A DNA stretch of 20,332 bases from Acidimicrobiia bacterium (GCA_013815505.1 JACDGA010000003.1:1-20332); one strand, 5' to 3'; numbered from the stretch's first letter, positions 9,417 through 17,093 are shown. A program made the numbers and translations. Notes: a model not told the origin generated them from the sequence alone.

Positions 9417-10248
9417 CGACACCGGCGATGCCCGCCATGCCGCGCGCGTTGGGATGCACGGGCGCTGCCGGGTTGACCGGCACGAGCGGCTCGACCCACC
9501 GAACTGTCGGCAGCGCGCAGGCGCTGCGGCCCTCGCTCGGCCTGTACGTGTTGACGTATCCCACGCCGGCGTTGATCGCCTGCGTCCGAAGCATCCCGTT
9601 CAGCTCCTTCGCCTTCGTCCGCAGGTAGGGCACGTCGTCGTAGGCGATGGGCAGGCTCGGCCAGCAGCCGAGGCCCTTGTCCGGCAGGACCTGTGGGTAG
9701 CCGACCACGAACACCCTTGCGTTGGGCGAGCGTCGCTCGATCGCGTTGAGCACGTTGGCGATCTTGGGCGCCGTGGCCTTGATCCGCCTGCTGATCTCGT
9801 CGACGCCGCCGTTGACGTAACGGTCCTGGCACGGCGTGGTGTACGGGTTGAGGGTGGCGCAGTTCTTGATGATCTCGGTGAAGCCGATGTCGTTGCCACC
9901 GATCCCGAGGGTGACGACAGTGGTGCGTGAGGTGAGCGCAGAGAGCTGCGCCGGGTTGTCGGGGCCCTCGACCGACTGCGGCGCGAACATGTCGTCGGTC
10001 TTGGCGCCACTGCAACTGATGTCGCGGAACCTGAGCGAGCCGAGCGCCGCGTTCACCAGGTTGGGATAGTTGCGGTTCGACTTCAGGCAGCCGAGCGGTT
10101 CGACCTGCACCGGAATCAGCGGCCCGGCGGTGAACGAGTCACCGAGCGACACGTACCGATCACGCGGGCGGGCGTCCGCCCCGTGTCCCTGTCCGAGCAC
10201 TGCCGCGCCCAGTGCCAGCACCATCATCAACCGCGCGATTCGTCGCAT
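9397..10248 (-). CDS. Secreted SGNH/GDSL-family esterase or lipase
   Basis: 283 aa from ATG 10248. A signal peptide is evident: MRRIAR, a hydrophobic core and a probable cleavage after ADA near residue 26. Block I is SLGDSF (catalytic S38), block III is GIGGND (N119) and block V is PVHPN (H265). The usual Asp three residues before the His is Ala (AAPVH), as in SGNH enzymes using a Ser-His dyad. Six cysteines in the mature part suggest three disulfides, like the actinomycete extracellular lipases of the S. rimosus / S. coelicolor type. Alternative GTG (10314) and ATG (10293) starts upstream exist but would bury the signal peptide; 10248 has GGGGA at suitable spacing. It may follow nrdJ in the same transcript (100-bp gap), though the functions look unrelated. 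Confidence 0.87.
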   Translation of the reverse strand: MRRIARLMMVLALGAAVLGQGHGADARPRDRYVSLGDSFTAGPLIPVQVEPLGCLKSNRNYPNLVNAALGSLRFRDISCSGAKTDDMFAPQSVEGPDNPAQLSALTSRTTVVTLGIGGNDIGFTEIIKNCATLNPYTTPCQDRYVNGGVDEISRRIKATAPKIANVLNAIERRSPNARVFVVGYPQVLPDKGLGCWPSLPIAYDDVPYLRTKAKELNGMLRTQAINAGVGYVNTYRPSEGRSACALPTVRWVEPLVPVNPAAPVHPNARGMAGIAGVVSTAVA

Positions 10249-10348
10249 CTTCGCAATCCCCGTTCGTCCGCTGCCCGAAGTGTTACCGCTCATGCTACCA
10301 AGTGTTCCCAGCACGCTCCTGGCGTGAACCCAGCTCCAGCGACGGGGG

Positions 10349-13186
10349 TCAGCTGCAGCCGCTGGTGGAGCCGCAGCTCGGGCATGCGTGACACGACCCG
10401 GCGCGGATCATCTGCACGCCGCACTGCATGCACATCGGTGCGTCGGCGTTGCGGATGACGCCAGCGGCCGGCGTGTTGTCCATCGGCGTCGACGGCAACG
10501 AGCCGTCGGCCATCTGGCGCACGAGCTCGTCGGCCGAGGGCACCGACTTCGGGTCCGATGCCATCTCGCTACCGGTCGACGTGCGCTCGACCGACTCGTC
10601 GACGCCGGGCAGCGTCGGCTGCATGCGCTCGTCGATCGAGAAGATGCCGAGCTCGGCACGCTCGTCGTAGGACAAGTACTCGAGCGCCAGGCGGCGGAAG
10701 AGGTAGTCCATCACCGAGGTGGCGAAGCGGATGTCGGGATCGTCGGTCATGCCCGCCGGCTCGAAGCGCATGTTGGTGAACGCCTCGACGAACGCCCGCA
10801 GCGGCACGCCGTACTGCAGTCCGTAGCTGATGCTCTTGGCGAAGGCGTCCATGATGCCCGACATCGTCGAGCCCTGCTTCGAGACGGTGAGGAAGATCTC
10901 ACCGGGCTGACCGTCGTCGTACTCGCCGATCGTGGCGAATCCCTTGCAGTCGGCGACGCGAAACTCGAACGTGCGACCCTTGCGGCTGCGCGGCAGCTTC
11001 TGGCGGATCGGGCGGTGGACGATCTTCTCGACCACCCGCTCGACGAGCTCGGTGGCAGCGACCGTGGTGTCGCCGTCACCGGCCACTGCGGACGGCTCCT
11101 TCCTCGACGCCGACAGCGGCTGGCCGACCTTGCAGTTGTCGCGGTAGATCGCGACGGCCTTGAGCCCGAGCTGCCACGACAGCTCGTGCAGCGCCTCGAC
11201 GTCCTCGACCGTTGCCGATTCCGGCATGTTGACGGTCTTCGAGATCGCACCCGAGATGAACGGCTGCACGGCCCCCATCATCCGCACGTGGCCCTCGTAG
11301 TGAATGGTGTTGTCGCCCATCGAGCAGGCGAACACGGCGAGGTGCTCGGGCGTGAGGTGCGGTGCGCCGACGATGGAGTGGTGGGCGTCGATGTAGGAGA
11401 CGATGTCGCCGATCTGCGACTCGCCGTAGCCGAGCCGGGCGAGCGCACGCGGCACGGTGCGGTTGACGATCGACATCGTGCCGCCACCGACGAGCTTCTT
11501 CATCTTCACGAGCCCCAGGTCGGGCTCGATGCCGGTGGTGTCGCAGTCCATCATCAGCCCGATGGTGCCGGTGGGTGCGAGGACGGTGGCCTGCGAGTTG
11601 CGCACTCCGAACTCCTCGCCGTCACGCACGGCGACGTCCCATGCCTCGCGAGCGGCAGCGGTCAGCTCGGTGGGCACCACATCGGACGCGGCGAGCTCTT
11701 CGTGCGCGTCGCGGTGCATGCGCAGCACGGCGAGCATGTGCTCCTCGTTCTCGGCGTAGCCGGCGAACGGACCCATGCGGCTCGCCGTGCGGGCGCTCGT
11801 GGCGTAGGCGTGACCGGTCATCAGCGACGTCAGCGCTGCCGCCCACTCGCGCCCCGCATCGGAGTCGTACGGGTAGCCGAGCGCCATCAGCAGCGCACCG
11901 AGGTTGGCGTAGCCGAGCCCGAGCTGACGGAAGCGCCGGCTCGTCTCGCCGATTGACGGCGTCGGGTAGTCGGCGCGCCCGACGAGGATCTCCTGGGCGG
12001 TGAACATCACCTCGACGGTGTGGCGGTAGGCGTCGACGTCGAAGCCGGCCTCGTCGTCGAGGTACTTGAGCAGGTTGATCGACGCCAGGTTGCAAGCTGA
12101 GTCGTCGAGGTGCATGTACTCGCTGCACGGGTTGCTGGCGTTGATGCGGCCCGTGGCGTGGGCCGTGTGCCAGCGGTTGATCGTGGTGTCGAACTGCAGC
12201 CCGGGGTCGGCGCACTCCCACGCCGCCTCTGCGATCTGGCGCCACAGCTCGCGCGCCCGCACCGTGCGCATCACCGTGCCGTCGGTGACGGCCGTGAGGC
12301 CCCACTCGGCGTCGTCGCGCACCGCTTCCATGAACTCGTCGGTGACCCGCACCGAGTTGTTGGCGTTCTGGTACTGGATCGAGTACGAGTCGGCGCCGTC
12401 GAGGTCCATGTCGAACCCGTTGTCGCGCAGGACCCGTGCCTTGCGCTCCTCTTTGACCTTGCACCAGACGAACTCTTCGATGTCGGGGTGGCCGACGTCG
12501 AGGATGACCATCTTCGCCGCTCGGCGCGTCTTGCCGCCGGACTTGATGGTGCCCGCCGACGCATCGGCGCCGCGCATGAAGCTGACCGGACCCGAGGCCG
12601 TGCCGCCACCCTCGAGGAGCTCGGCGCTGGAACGGATCTTCGAAAGGTTGACGCCGGCACCGGAGCCGCCCTTGAAGATGATGCCCTCCTCGCGGTACCA
12701 GTTGAGGATCGAGTCCATCCTGTCGTCGACGGACAGGATGAAGCAGGCGCTCGCCTGCTGGGGCACGCCCTTGACGCCGATGTTGAACCACACGGGGCTG
12801 TTGAACGCCGCCCGTTGCGTGACGAGGATGAACTTCAGCTCGGCGCGAAACGCCTCTGCCTCGTCGTCGTCGGCGAAGTACCCGCCCTCGCTGCCCCACG
12901 TGGTGATGGTGTCGGCGACACGGTCGATGACCTGGCGCAGCGAGTGCTCTCGCTCGGGCATGCCGAGCGTGCCACGGAAGTACTTCTGGGAGACGATGTT
13001 GGTGGCGTTGGCCGACCACGTGGTCGGGAACTCGACACCCGTCTGCTCGAACGCAACGGTGCCGTCCTTCCAGTTGCTGATGCGCGCGTCGCGCAGGTCC
13101 CACTCGACCTCGTCGTACGGATCGACGCCGGGTGAGGTGAAAAGACGGTGGAGTCCGATGGTGAGACGTGCTGGCGCCAACGACAT
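10349..13186 (-). CDS. nrdJ: Adenosylcobalamin-dependent class II ribonucleotide reductase
   Basis: 945 aa. It reduces ribonucleotides to deoxyribonucleotides with a B12-derived radical, independent of oxygen. Visible: substrate-site region SACF with C148 and SACNLAS with C365 (likely the redox-active pair), and the radical-site motif NPCSEY at 352-357 (thiyl C354, E356). The tail is cysteine-rich (CMQCG, CPSCG, GCS), the swivelling re-reduction arm plus a zinc-ribbon-like element. No N-terminal ATP-cone is apparent. The start ATG 13186 has AGAGGA with 8-base spacing. A strong-looking promoter lies ~180 bp upstream, with two NrdR boxes between it and the gene. No nrdAB or nrdD genes are in the window. 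Confidence 0.95.
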   Translation of the reverse strand: MSLAPARLTIGLHRLFTSPGVDPYDEVEWDLRDARISNWKDGTVAFEQTGVEFPTTWSANATNIVSQKYFRGTLGMPEREHSLRQVIDRVADTITTWGSEGGYFADDDEAEAFRAELKFILVTQRAAFNSPVWFNIGVKGVPQQASACFILSVDDRMDSILNWYREEGIIFKGGSGAGVNLSKIRSSAELLEGGGTASGPVSFMRGADASAGTIKSGGKTRRAAKMVILDVGHPDIEEFVWCKVKEERKARVLRDNGFDMDLDGADSYSIQYQNANNSVRVTDEFMEAVRDDAEWGLTAVTDGTVMRTVRARELWRQIAEAAWECADPGLQFDTTINRWHTAHATGRINASNPCSEYMHLDDSACNLASINLLKYLDDEAGFDVDAYRHTVEVMFTAQEILVGRADYPTPSIGETSRRFRQLGLGYANLGALLMALGYPYDSDAGREWAAALTSLMTGHAYATSARTASRMGPFAGYAENEEHMLAVLRMHRDAHEELAASDVVPTELTAAAREAWDVAVRDGEEFGVRNSQATVLAPTGTIGLMMDCDTTGIEPDLGLVKMKKLVGGGTMSIVNRTVPRALARLGYGESQIGDIVSYIDAHHSIVGAPHLTPEHLAVFACSMGDNTIHYEGHVRMMGAVQPFISGAISKTVNMPESATVEDVEALHELSWQLGLKAVAIYRDNCKVGQPLSASRKEPSAVAGDGDTTVAATELVERVVEKIVHRPIRQKLPRSRKGRTFEFRVADCKGFATIGEYDDGQPGEIFLTVSKQGSTMSGIMDAFAKSISYGLQYGVPLRAFVEAFTNMRFEPAGMTDDPDIRFATSVMDYLFRRLALEYLSYDERAELGIFSIDERMQPTLPGVDESVERTSTGSEMASDPKSVPSADELVRQMADGSLPSTPMDNTPAAGVIRNADAPMCMQCGVQMIRAGSCHACPSCGSTSGCS

Positions 13187-13294
13187 GGTTGCGATCCTCT
13201 TCTAAGGGTGTGACGGCGGTCGTGGAGTCGAGGAGCGACGAGTACATTCTCGCAGCGGATCCCCCCGATGCACACACGGCGCGGGCTGTGACAA

Positions 13295-13310
13295 ACACAA
13301 CATCTTGTGT
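13295..13310. promoter_or_regulatory. NrdR box, distal (in nrdJ leader)
   Basis: The 16-bp palindrome ACACAACATCTTGTGT fits the known NrdR-box consensus (acaCwAtATaTwGtgt), with perfect 6-bp arms ACACAA/TTGTGT around CATC. Its centre is 42 bp (four helical turns) from the second box, and nrdR itself is 3 kb away. Confidence 0.8.
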
Positions 13311-13336
13311 CACCCTCACCGAATCACGGAGTGAAT

Positions 13337-13352
13337 GCACAATCTGTTGTGG
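13337..13352. promoter_or_regulatory. NrdR box, promoter-proximal
   Basis: GCACAATCTGTTGTGG has arms CACAA/TTGTG around TCTG and matches the NrdR consensus less perfectly than the other box. It lies just downstream of the expected nrdJ transcription start (~13356, reading leftward), where a bound repressor would block promoter escape. Confidence 0.75.
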
Positions 13353-13362
13353 CGGCTTGCAG

Positions 13363-13392
13363 ATTACACCACTGTAACTACGTCGCTGTCAA
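13363..13392 (-). promoter_or_regulatory. nrdJ promoter (housekeeping sigma)
   Basis: On the minus strand a perfect -35 TTGACA (13387-13392) is separated by 18 bp from TGTAAT (13363-13368), one mismatch from TATAAT, with an extended -10 TGG immediately before it. It points at nrdJ and sits directly upstream of the NrdR boxes. Confidence 0.8.
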
Positions 13393-13429
13393 GCATCAAT
13401 CTCGGATCGTTGTTCCACGCTCGGACATC

Positions 13430-13523
13430 TCCGGCCCGCGGTGCGACGGACGCAGGTTCGGGGTCGACCCCCACATCGACTCCCCTCGATGGCCTCTTCC
13501 GCGCCCCCGCACCGCGAACCGGA
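13430..13523. ncRNA. Candidate structured RNA: long stem closing two hairpins
   Basis: A 9-bp stem (CGCGGTGCG at 13437-13445, CGCACCGCG at 13508-13516) is extended across a 2x2 internal loop by TCCGG/CCGGA (13430-13434, 13519-13523). Inside lie GGGGTCGACCCC (13460-13471, a perfect palindrome) and CATCGA-CTCCCC-TCGATG (13474-13491, 6-bp stem). The orientation is undetermined: it could be on the plus strand, or in the 3' flank of the helicase mRNA on the minus strand. GC-rich sequence makes chance stems likelier, but the nested arrangement is unusual. I do not recognise a known RNA family; RNase P, tmRNA, SRP and 6S hallmarks are absent. Confidence 0.4.
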
Positions 13524-13532
13524 CCGCCCCCA

Positions 13533-13555
13533 CACGGTAGGGCCCCTGCCCTGTG
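13533..13555. terminator. Hairpin between helicase gene and nrdJ, possible terminator
   Basis: AGGGC (13539-13543) and GCCCT (13548-13552) pair around CCCT, and CAC/GTG (13533-13535, 13553-13555) can extend the stem past a 3-nt bulge. It lies ~110 bp beyond the helicase stop with no T-run. It could end helicase transcription or belong to the adjacent structured segment. Confidence 0.35.
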
Positions 13556-13665
13556 AGGAGGAAGGGGCGCAACATGTGAATTCTTGGGTTATGAGGTGTG
13601 GAAGGCAGCCGAATTGTCCACAGCCCGACGCAAAACACCAGGTCGGCGCGCCCGCTCGCCGGGTG

Positions 13666-15420
13666 TCAGCGATTCTCGACGAAGCGGCGCACGTTGACGC
13701 GTTTGCCGCGCACGACCGTGCGACCCATCGCCGAGATGACGGCGTCGACGGACGCCTCGGGGACGCCGACAACTGAGTAGTGGTCGGCGATCCGGATCGG
13801 CCCGATCTCGCGGCCCGACAGACCACTCTCATTGGCGATGGCACCGACGAGGTCGGCGGGGCGGATCCCACCGTCGCGACCGAGGCTGAGATGCACGAAC
13901 CCTGTGCTGCCGTCGCCGCGCGGCGCTCCCGCCGGCGCTCCTCGTGCCCGTTTCGGCGCTCCGCCGTCGCGGCGATCACCGTCCCGGCGGGAACGGTCGC
14001 CGTAGCGGTCGCTACTTTTTCGCTCGCCGTAGCGGTCGTTGCTGCGGCGATCACTGCGATCCTCGATGGTGGGGATCTCTTGTTCCTCGCCGGTCGCGCC
14101 GCTCGCCTCGTGGACGAGGCGGATCGAGGCGAGCGCGATCGTGCGCAGGTCATCGCCGTCGAGCGCGTCGAGCACCTGTGAGTACTGGTCGAGGTCCTCG
14201 GAGTCCATCGCCTCACGAACCGATTCGACGGTGGACTCGATCTGCTTCGCGCGCAGGTCGGCGACAGTGGGCACCCGCTCCTGCGGCACCTGCTGCTTCG
14301 TCTGGCGCTCGATGTTGCCCAGCAGACGACGTTCACGCGGCTCGACCAGCGTGATCGCGACGCCCCGGCGGCCGGCTCGCCCGACGCGCCCGATGCGGTG
14401 CGTGTAGCTGTCGGGGTCGGACGGCACGTCGTAGTTGACGACGTGCGTCAGGACGTCGACGTCGAGGCCGCGCGCAGCGACGTCCGTGGCGATGAGCAGC
14501 TCGGCCGTGCCGTCACGGAGACGTCCCATGACGCGGTCACGCTGCGCCTGATCCATGCCGCCGTGAAGGGCCTCAGCGCGGTAGCCACGACCGTTCATCG
14601 TCTCGGTCAGCAGGTCGACCTCGTTGCGCGTGCGGCAGAACACGAGCGCCGCGGTGGGCGACTCGACGTCGAGGATCCGGGCGAGCGCGACGGGCTTGTG
14701 CGAGCGCTGCACGACGTACGCCGCCTGGCGCACGAGCGAGCCGTCGCTGTGGTCGCCACGACCGTCGACGGTGATCCGAACAGGCTCGTTCAGGTACTTG
14801 GCGGCGATGCGGGCGATGCGAGAGGGCATCGTCGCCGAGAACAGCGCCGTCTGGCGCGGGCCCTCAACCGACTCGAGGATGGATTCGAGGTCGTCGGCGA
14901 AGCCCATGTCGAGCATCTCGTCGGCCTCGTCGAGCACGACTGTGCTGATCTCGCCGAGCCGCAGCGATCCTCGCCCGATGTGGTCGAGGACGCGCCCTGG
15001 CGTGCCGACCACCACGTGGACGCCTCGGTCGAGCGCCTTCAGCTGGCGGAAGATCGGCTGGCCGCCGTAGATCGGGACGACCTTCGTGTCGAGCAGGCGC
15101 CCGTACTTGAAGAACGCCTCCGACACCTGCATCGCCAGCTCGCGCGTCGGCACGAGCACGAGCGCGACCGGCGCGGCGGCGTTGCGGTCGAGGGCGTTGA
15201 TGATCGGCAGCGCAAAGGCGGCGGTCTTGCCCGTCCCGGTTGCGGCCTGGGCAATCAGGTCACTGCCACCCAGCAGCGCAGGGATCGTCTCGCGCTGCAC
15301 CGGGGTCGGCTCCTCGTACCCGAGCGCAGCGAGCTCGTCGAGGAGCTCACGCCGCAGACCGAGCCCACGGAAACCATCACTCGATTCGACCTCGATCACG
15401 TCACAAGGATGCCGTGGCAT
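13666..15420 (-). CDS. deaD: DEAD-box ATP-dependent RNA helicase, DeaD/CsdA-like
   Basis: 584 aa. It unwinds RNA duplexes; relatives act in ribosome assembly, mRNA decay and cold adaptation. Motifs in order: Q motif (GYEEPTPVQ, Q42), Walker A AATGTGKT at 59-66, PTRELA, GTPGR, DEAD at 164-167, SAT (FSATMP), ARGLD and HRIGRVGR. After the two RecA-like domains (~15-375) comes a helical extension. A low-complexity Arg/Asp/Gly/Ser linker (~450-500, with repeated DRYG-type units) follows, then a DbpA-type RRM RNA-binding domain ending at VNVRRFVENR. Start ATG 15420 is the first in frame. No clear Shine-Dalgarno sequence is seen, and GTG 15399 is an alternative that keeps the whole helicase core. 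Divergent from the reductase gene across ~47 bp. Confidence 0.94.
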   Translation of the reverse strand: MPRHPCDVIEVESSDGFRGLGLRRELLDELAALGYEEPTPVQRETIPALLGGSDLIAQAATGTGKTAAFALPIINALDRNAAAPVALVLVPTRELAMQVSEAFFKYGRLLDTKVVPIYGGQPIFRQLKALDRGVHVVVGTPGRVLDHIGRGSLRLGEISTVVLDEADEMLDMGFADDLESILESVEGPRQTALFSATMPSRIARIAAKYLNEPVRITVDGRGDHSDGSLVRQAAYVVQRSHKPVALARILDVESPTAALVFCRTRNEVDLLTETMNGRGYRAEALHGGMDQAQRDRVMGRLRDGTAELLIATDVAARGLDVDVLTHVVNYDVPSDPDSYTHRIGRVGRAGRRGVAITLVEPRERRLLGNIERQTKQQVPQERVPTVADLRAKQIESTVESVREAMDSEDLDQYSQVLDALDGDDLRTIALASIRLVHEASGATGEEQEIPTIEDRSDRRSNDRYGERKSSDRYGDRSRRDGDRRDGGAPKRARGAPAGAPRGDGSTGFVHLSLGRDGGIRPADLVGAIANESGLSGREIGPIRIADHYSVVGVPEASVDAVISAMGRTVVRGKRVNVRRFVENR

Positions 15421-15467
15421 TCGTCGATCTCGGCGCGATGGTGCGCGTGCCGCGCGATGATCCGCCT

Positions 15468-16172
15468 ATGACCATGGGCAGGACGATGCGCCGCGTCCAC
15501 CCCGAACCTGCGGTCGACGTCGACGTCGACGAGGCGTACGGCGGCGTCACACGGGCACCTCCGGCGTCGCGCCCGTGGGTGATGGTGACGATGATCGCCA
15601 CGCTCGACGGCGCTGTCACCGTCGACGGCAGGTCGAGCTCGCTCGGCAACCGCAACGACTCCGCCGTGCTCATGGCAACGAGGGCAGCGGCGGACGTCGT
15701 CCTCGTCGGCGCCGGGACGGTGCGCGCAGAGGGTTATGGGCGGCCCAGCAAACCGGGCCAGCGCATCGGTGTCGTCACCGCAACCGGCGCGATCGACATC
15801 GACTCGTCGCTGTTCGCGTCGGGGGCGGGGTTCCTGGTCGTACCTGAGGGCGCGTCGACGCCGCCGGAGGTGCCGACGCTGCGCATCGGCGATGGGCGAG
15901 TCGACCTCGGGGCGGCGATCGGGGCGCTCGCCTCGTACCTCGGCGAGCCGGTCTCGGTCGTGCAAGTCGAGGGCGGGCCGAACCTCAACGCCCAAATTGT
16001 CGACGCCGACCTCGTCGACGAGTTCAACGTCACGATCGCGCCGATGGTCGTCGGTGGCGCGGCCGCTCGCCTGTCCGGCGGGACCGCGGTGTCGCTGCGG
16101 GCGCTCGACCTCGCCCACGTGCTGGTGGACGATGAGGGCTACGTGTTCACTCGCTGGACCGTCCGGCGCTGA
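15468..16172 (+). CDS. RibD C-terminal/DHFR-fold pyrimidine reductase family protein
   Basis: About 234 aa, a stand-alone RibD-C domain: an NADPH-dependent reductase fold related to the riboflavin-pathway reductase. Visible: MIATLDGAVTVDGRSS near residues 42-57 (substrate strand), NDSAVLMATRAAADVVLVGAGTVRAEGYG-type region split over 63-91 (dinucleotide-binding helix and loop) and VQVEGGPNLNAQIV in the second half. There is no deaminase domain, so it is not full RibD. Similar stand-alone actinobacterial proteins are annotated as pyrimidine reductase or DHFR family, with substrate unproven. Start uncertain: ATG 15468, 15474 and 15486 are all in frame. 15486 has AGGA too close, 15438 is also possible, and none has a good ribosome-binding site. 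The 3' end overlaps the convergent nrdR by 26 bp. Confidence 0.85.
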   Translation: MTMGRTMRRVHPEPAVDVDVDEAYGGVTRAPPASRPWVMVTMIATLDGAVTVDGRSSSLGNRNDSAVLMATRAAADVVLVGAGTVRAEGYGRPSKPGQRIGVVTATGAIDIDSSLFASGAGFLVVPEGASTPPEVPTLRIGDGRVDLGAAIGALASYLGEPVSVVQVEGGPNLNAQIVDADLVDEFNVTIAPMVVGGAAARLSGGTAVSLRALDLAHVLVDDEGYVFTRWTVRR

Positions 16173-16650
16173 GCTTCTCCAACAGCTCCAGCTCGCGGTG
16201 GAAGTCGGCGGCGGCGTCGAAGTCCTTGTACACGCTCGCGAAGCGCAGGTAGGCGATCTCGTCGAGCGCGCCGAGCCGGTCGAGCACGGCGCGGCCGACG
16301 AAGCTCGACGTCACCGCCCCTGCTGCCTCTCCGCGCGAAGCCTCACTGCGCGACGCCTCGCTGCGGGCAGCTGCCTCCACCGCCTCGGCGAGCGCCTCGA
16401 CGGCCGCGGCCTCGACGGGGCGGCCCTTCGTCGCCGCCTCGACACCGGCGATGACCTTGGCACGGTCGAACGGTTGACGGATCCCGTCGGACTTGACGAC
16501 GGCGAGGGGGACGTGATCGATCCGCTCGAACGTCGTGAACCGGTACGAGCAGGCCTCGCAGCGGCGGCGACGACGCACGGCGCCGCCGTCCTCGGCGAGG
16601 CGCGAGTCGACCACCTTGGTGTCCTCGGCTCGACACATCGGGCAGTGCAC
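16147..16650 (-). CDS. nrdR: Transcriptional repressor NrdR (with extra Ser/Glu/Ala-rich insert)
   Basis: 167 aa, slightly longer than the usual ~150. It represses ribonucleotide reductase genes in response to ATP/dATP. The N-terminal zinc ribbon has C3, C6, C31 and C34 with CEACSYRFTTFER. An ATP-cone follows (VVKSDGIRQPFDRAKV at 51-66) and ends with the conserved YLRFASVYKDF (134-144). Residues ~95-111 hold an extra RSEAS-repeat stretch inside the ATP-cone. Start GTG 16650 gives the family N-terminus MHCPMC; the ribosome-binding site is weak. It is 41 bp downstream of the LysM gene on the same strand with no promoter seen in the gap, so it is probably SOS-linked. Its target boxes are found upstream of nrdJ in this window. 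Confidence 0.95.
   Translation of the reverse strand: MHCPMCRAEDTKVVDSRLAEDGGAVRRRRRCEACSYRFTTFERIDHVPLAVVKSDGIRQPFDRAKVIAGVEAATKGRPVEAAAVEALAEAVEAAARSEASRSEASRGEAAGAVTSSFVGRAVLDRLGALDEIAYLRFASVYKDFDAAADFHRELELLEKLSAGRSSE
16318..16365. repeat. Imperfect 15-bp tandem repeat inside nrdR
   Basis: Two adjacent 15-bp units (CGCGAAGCCTCACTG and CGCGACGCCTCGCTG) plus a degenerate third encode the RSEAS-RSEAS-RGEAA insert in the ATP-cone domain of NrdR. The reading frame is intact because the unit is a multiple of three. Confidence 0.6.
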
Positions 16651-16691
16651 ACCCCGGAGGGTAGGCGACCGCGCTGCTCTCGCCGCAGCGT

Positions 16692-17045
16692 TCAGGGCAG
16701 CACGACGACGTCGCCGGGCGCAACGGCCGCACCGCCGTTGCGGACGACGAGGGCGTCGACGTAGTCAGCGAACGCCATCACATCGGCGCCGTCACGACGC
16801 TCGCGTGCGTAGACACGCTCGGCGACCGACCACAGCGTGTCGCCCGGCCGCACGACGACGGACTCGGGCGCAACGGCGGGCTGGACCCCGGCGGCAGAGG
16901 CAGGTCCGCCGCCGGGATCCGCGCCCAGCACGTTGCACGCTCCGATGACGGCGAACGACATGATGCAGGACGCCACCGCCGCCACGCCCAGACGCCGGCG
17001 CCGATAGGTGGCGACCTGAGCCTGGGAGGAAGGATTCGTGCGCAT
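16692..17045 (-). CDS. SOS-linked LysM membrane protein, Rv2719c/YneA-like
   Basis: 117 aa: Arg-rich N-terminus (YRRRRLG), one hydrophobic segment (~19-41, signal anchor or signal peptide), a short Ala/Pro/Gly linker and a C-terminal LysM peptidoglycan-binding domain (VVRPGDTLWSVAERVY from 64, ending PGDVVVLP). The same organisation, divergent from lexA, is found in M. tuberculosis Rv2719c and B. subtilis yneA, whose products delay cell division during DNA damage. That role is inferred here from context and architecture. Start ATG 17045 has AGGAG with 8-base spacing; a longer frame to 17126 would start inside the promoter. A consensus promoter with an embedded LexA box lies 49 bp upstream. 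nrdR follows 41 bp downstream and is likely co-transcribed. Confidence 0.87.
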   Translation of the reverse strand: MRTNPSSQAQVATYRRRRLGVAAVASCIMSFAVIGACNVLGADPGGGPASAAGVQPAVAPESVVVRPGDTLWSVAERVYARERRDGADVMAFADYVDALVVRNGGAAVAPGDVVVLP

Positions 17046-17065
17046 GGGTTGGACTCCTGGATGTC

Positions 17066-17077
17066 GAACATCTGTAC
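17066..17077. promoter_or_regulatory. Degenerate LexA box in the LysM leader
   Basis: GAAC-ATCT-GTAC (context CGAAC...) differs by one base from GAAC-N4-GTTC. The lexA operator shows the same GTAC variant, which makes this weak match more credible. It would lie in the 5' leader of the LysM mRNA. Confidence 0.4.
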
Positions 17078-17079
17078 CG

Positions 17080-17091
17080 GAACGTGCGTTC
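17080..17091. promoter_or_regulatory. LexA (SOS) box at the LysM transcription start
   Basis: GAAC-GTGC-GTTC is a perfect match to the Gram-positive/actinobacterial LexA core GAAC-N4-GTTC and covers the predicted start site (~17087). It is centred 23 bp from the box at 17103-17114. Confidence 0.75.
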
Positions 17092-17093
17092 GC

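Larger units (their letters stand above)
13187..13665. other. 479-bp intergenic region: nrdJ leader, promoter and structured segment
   Basis: No convincing protein gene lies here; small open frames on both strands lack family resemblance or good starts. From right to left it holds the 3' flank of the helicase gene, a hairpin (13533-13555), a branched inverted-repeat fold (13430-13523), the nrdJ promoter (13363-13392), two NrdR boxes and a ~170-nt nrdJ leader. Confidence 0.7.

Noticed and set aside
13258..13270. Run of six cytosines in the nrdJ leader as a 6C RNA hairpin
   Set aside because: Flanking bases do not form a convincing stem, and the two-hairpin arrangement of 6C RNA is not present.
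13556..13579. AGGAGG followed by ATG on the plus strand
   Set aside because: The spacing is 12 bases and the ATG is followed at once by TGA. The next in-frame options run antisense through the helicase gene.
13396..13638. 80-codon minus-strand frame between the helicase gene and nrdJ
   Set aside because: GTG start without a ribosome-binding site, no recognisable motifs, and it spans the inverted-repeat segment.
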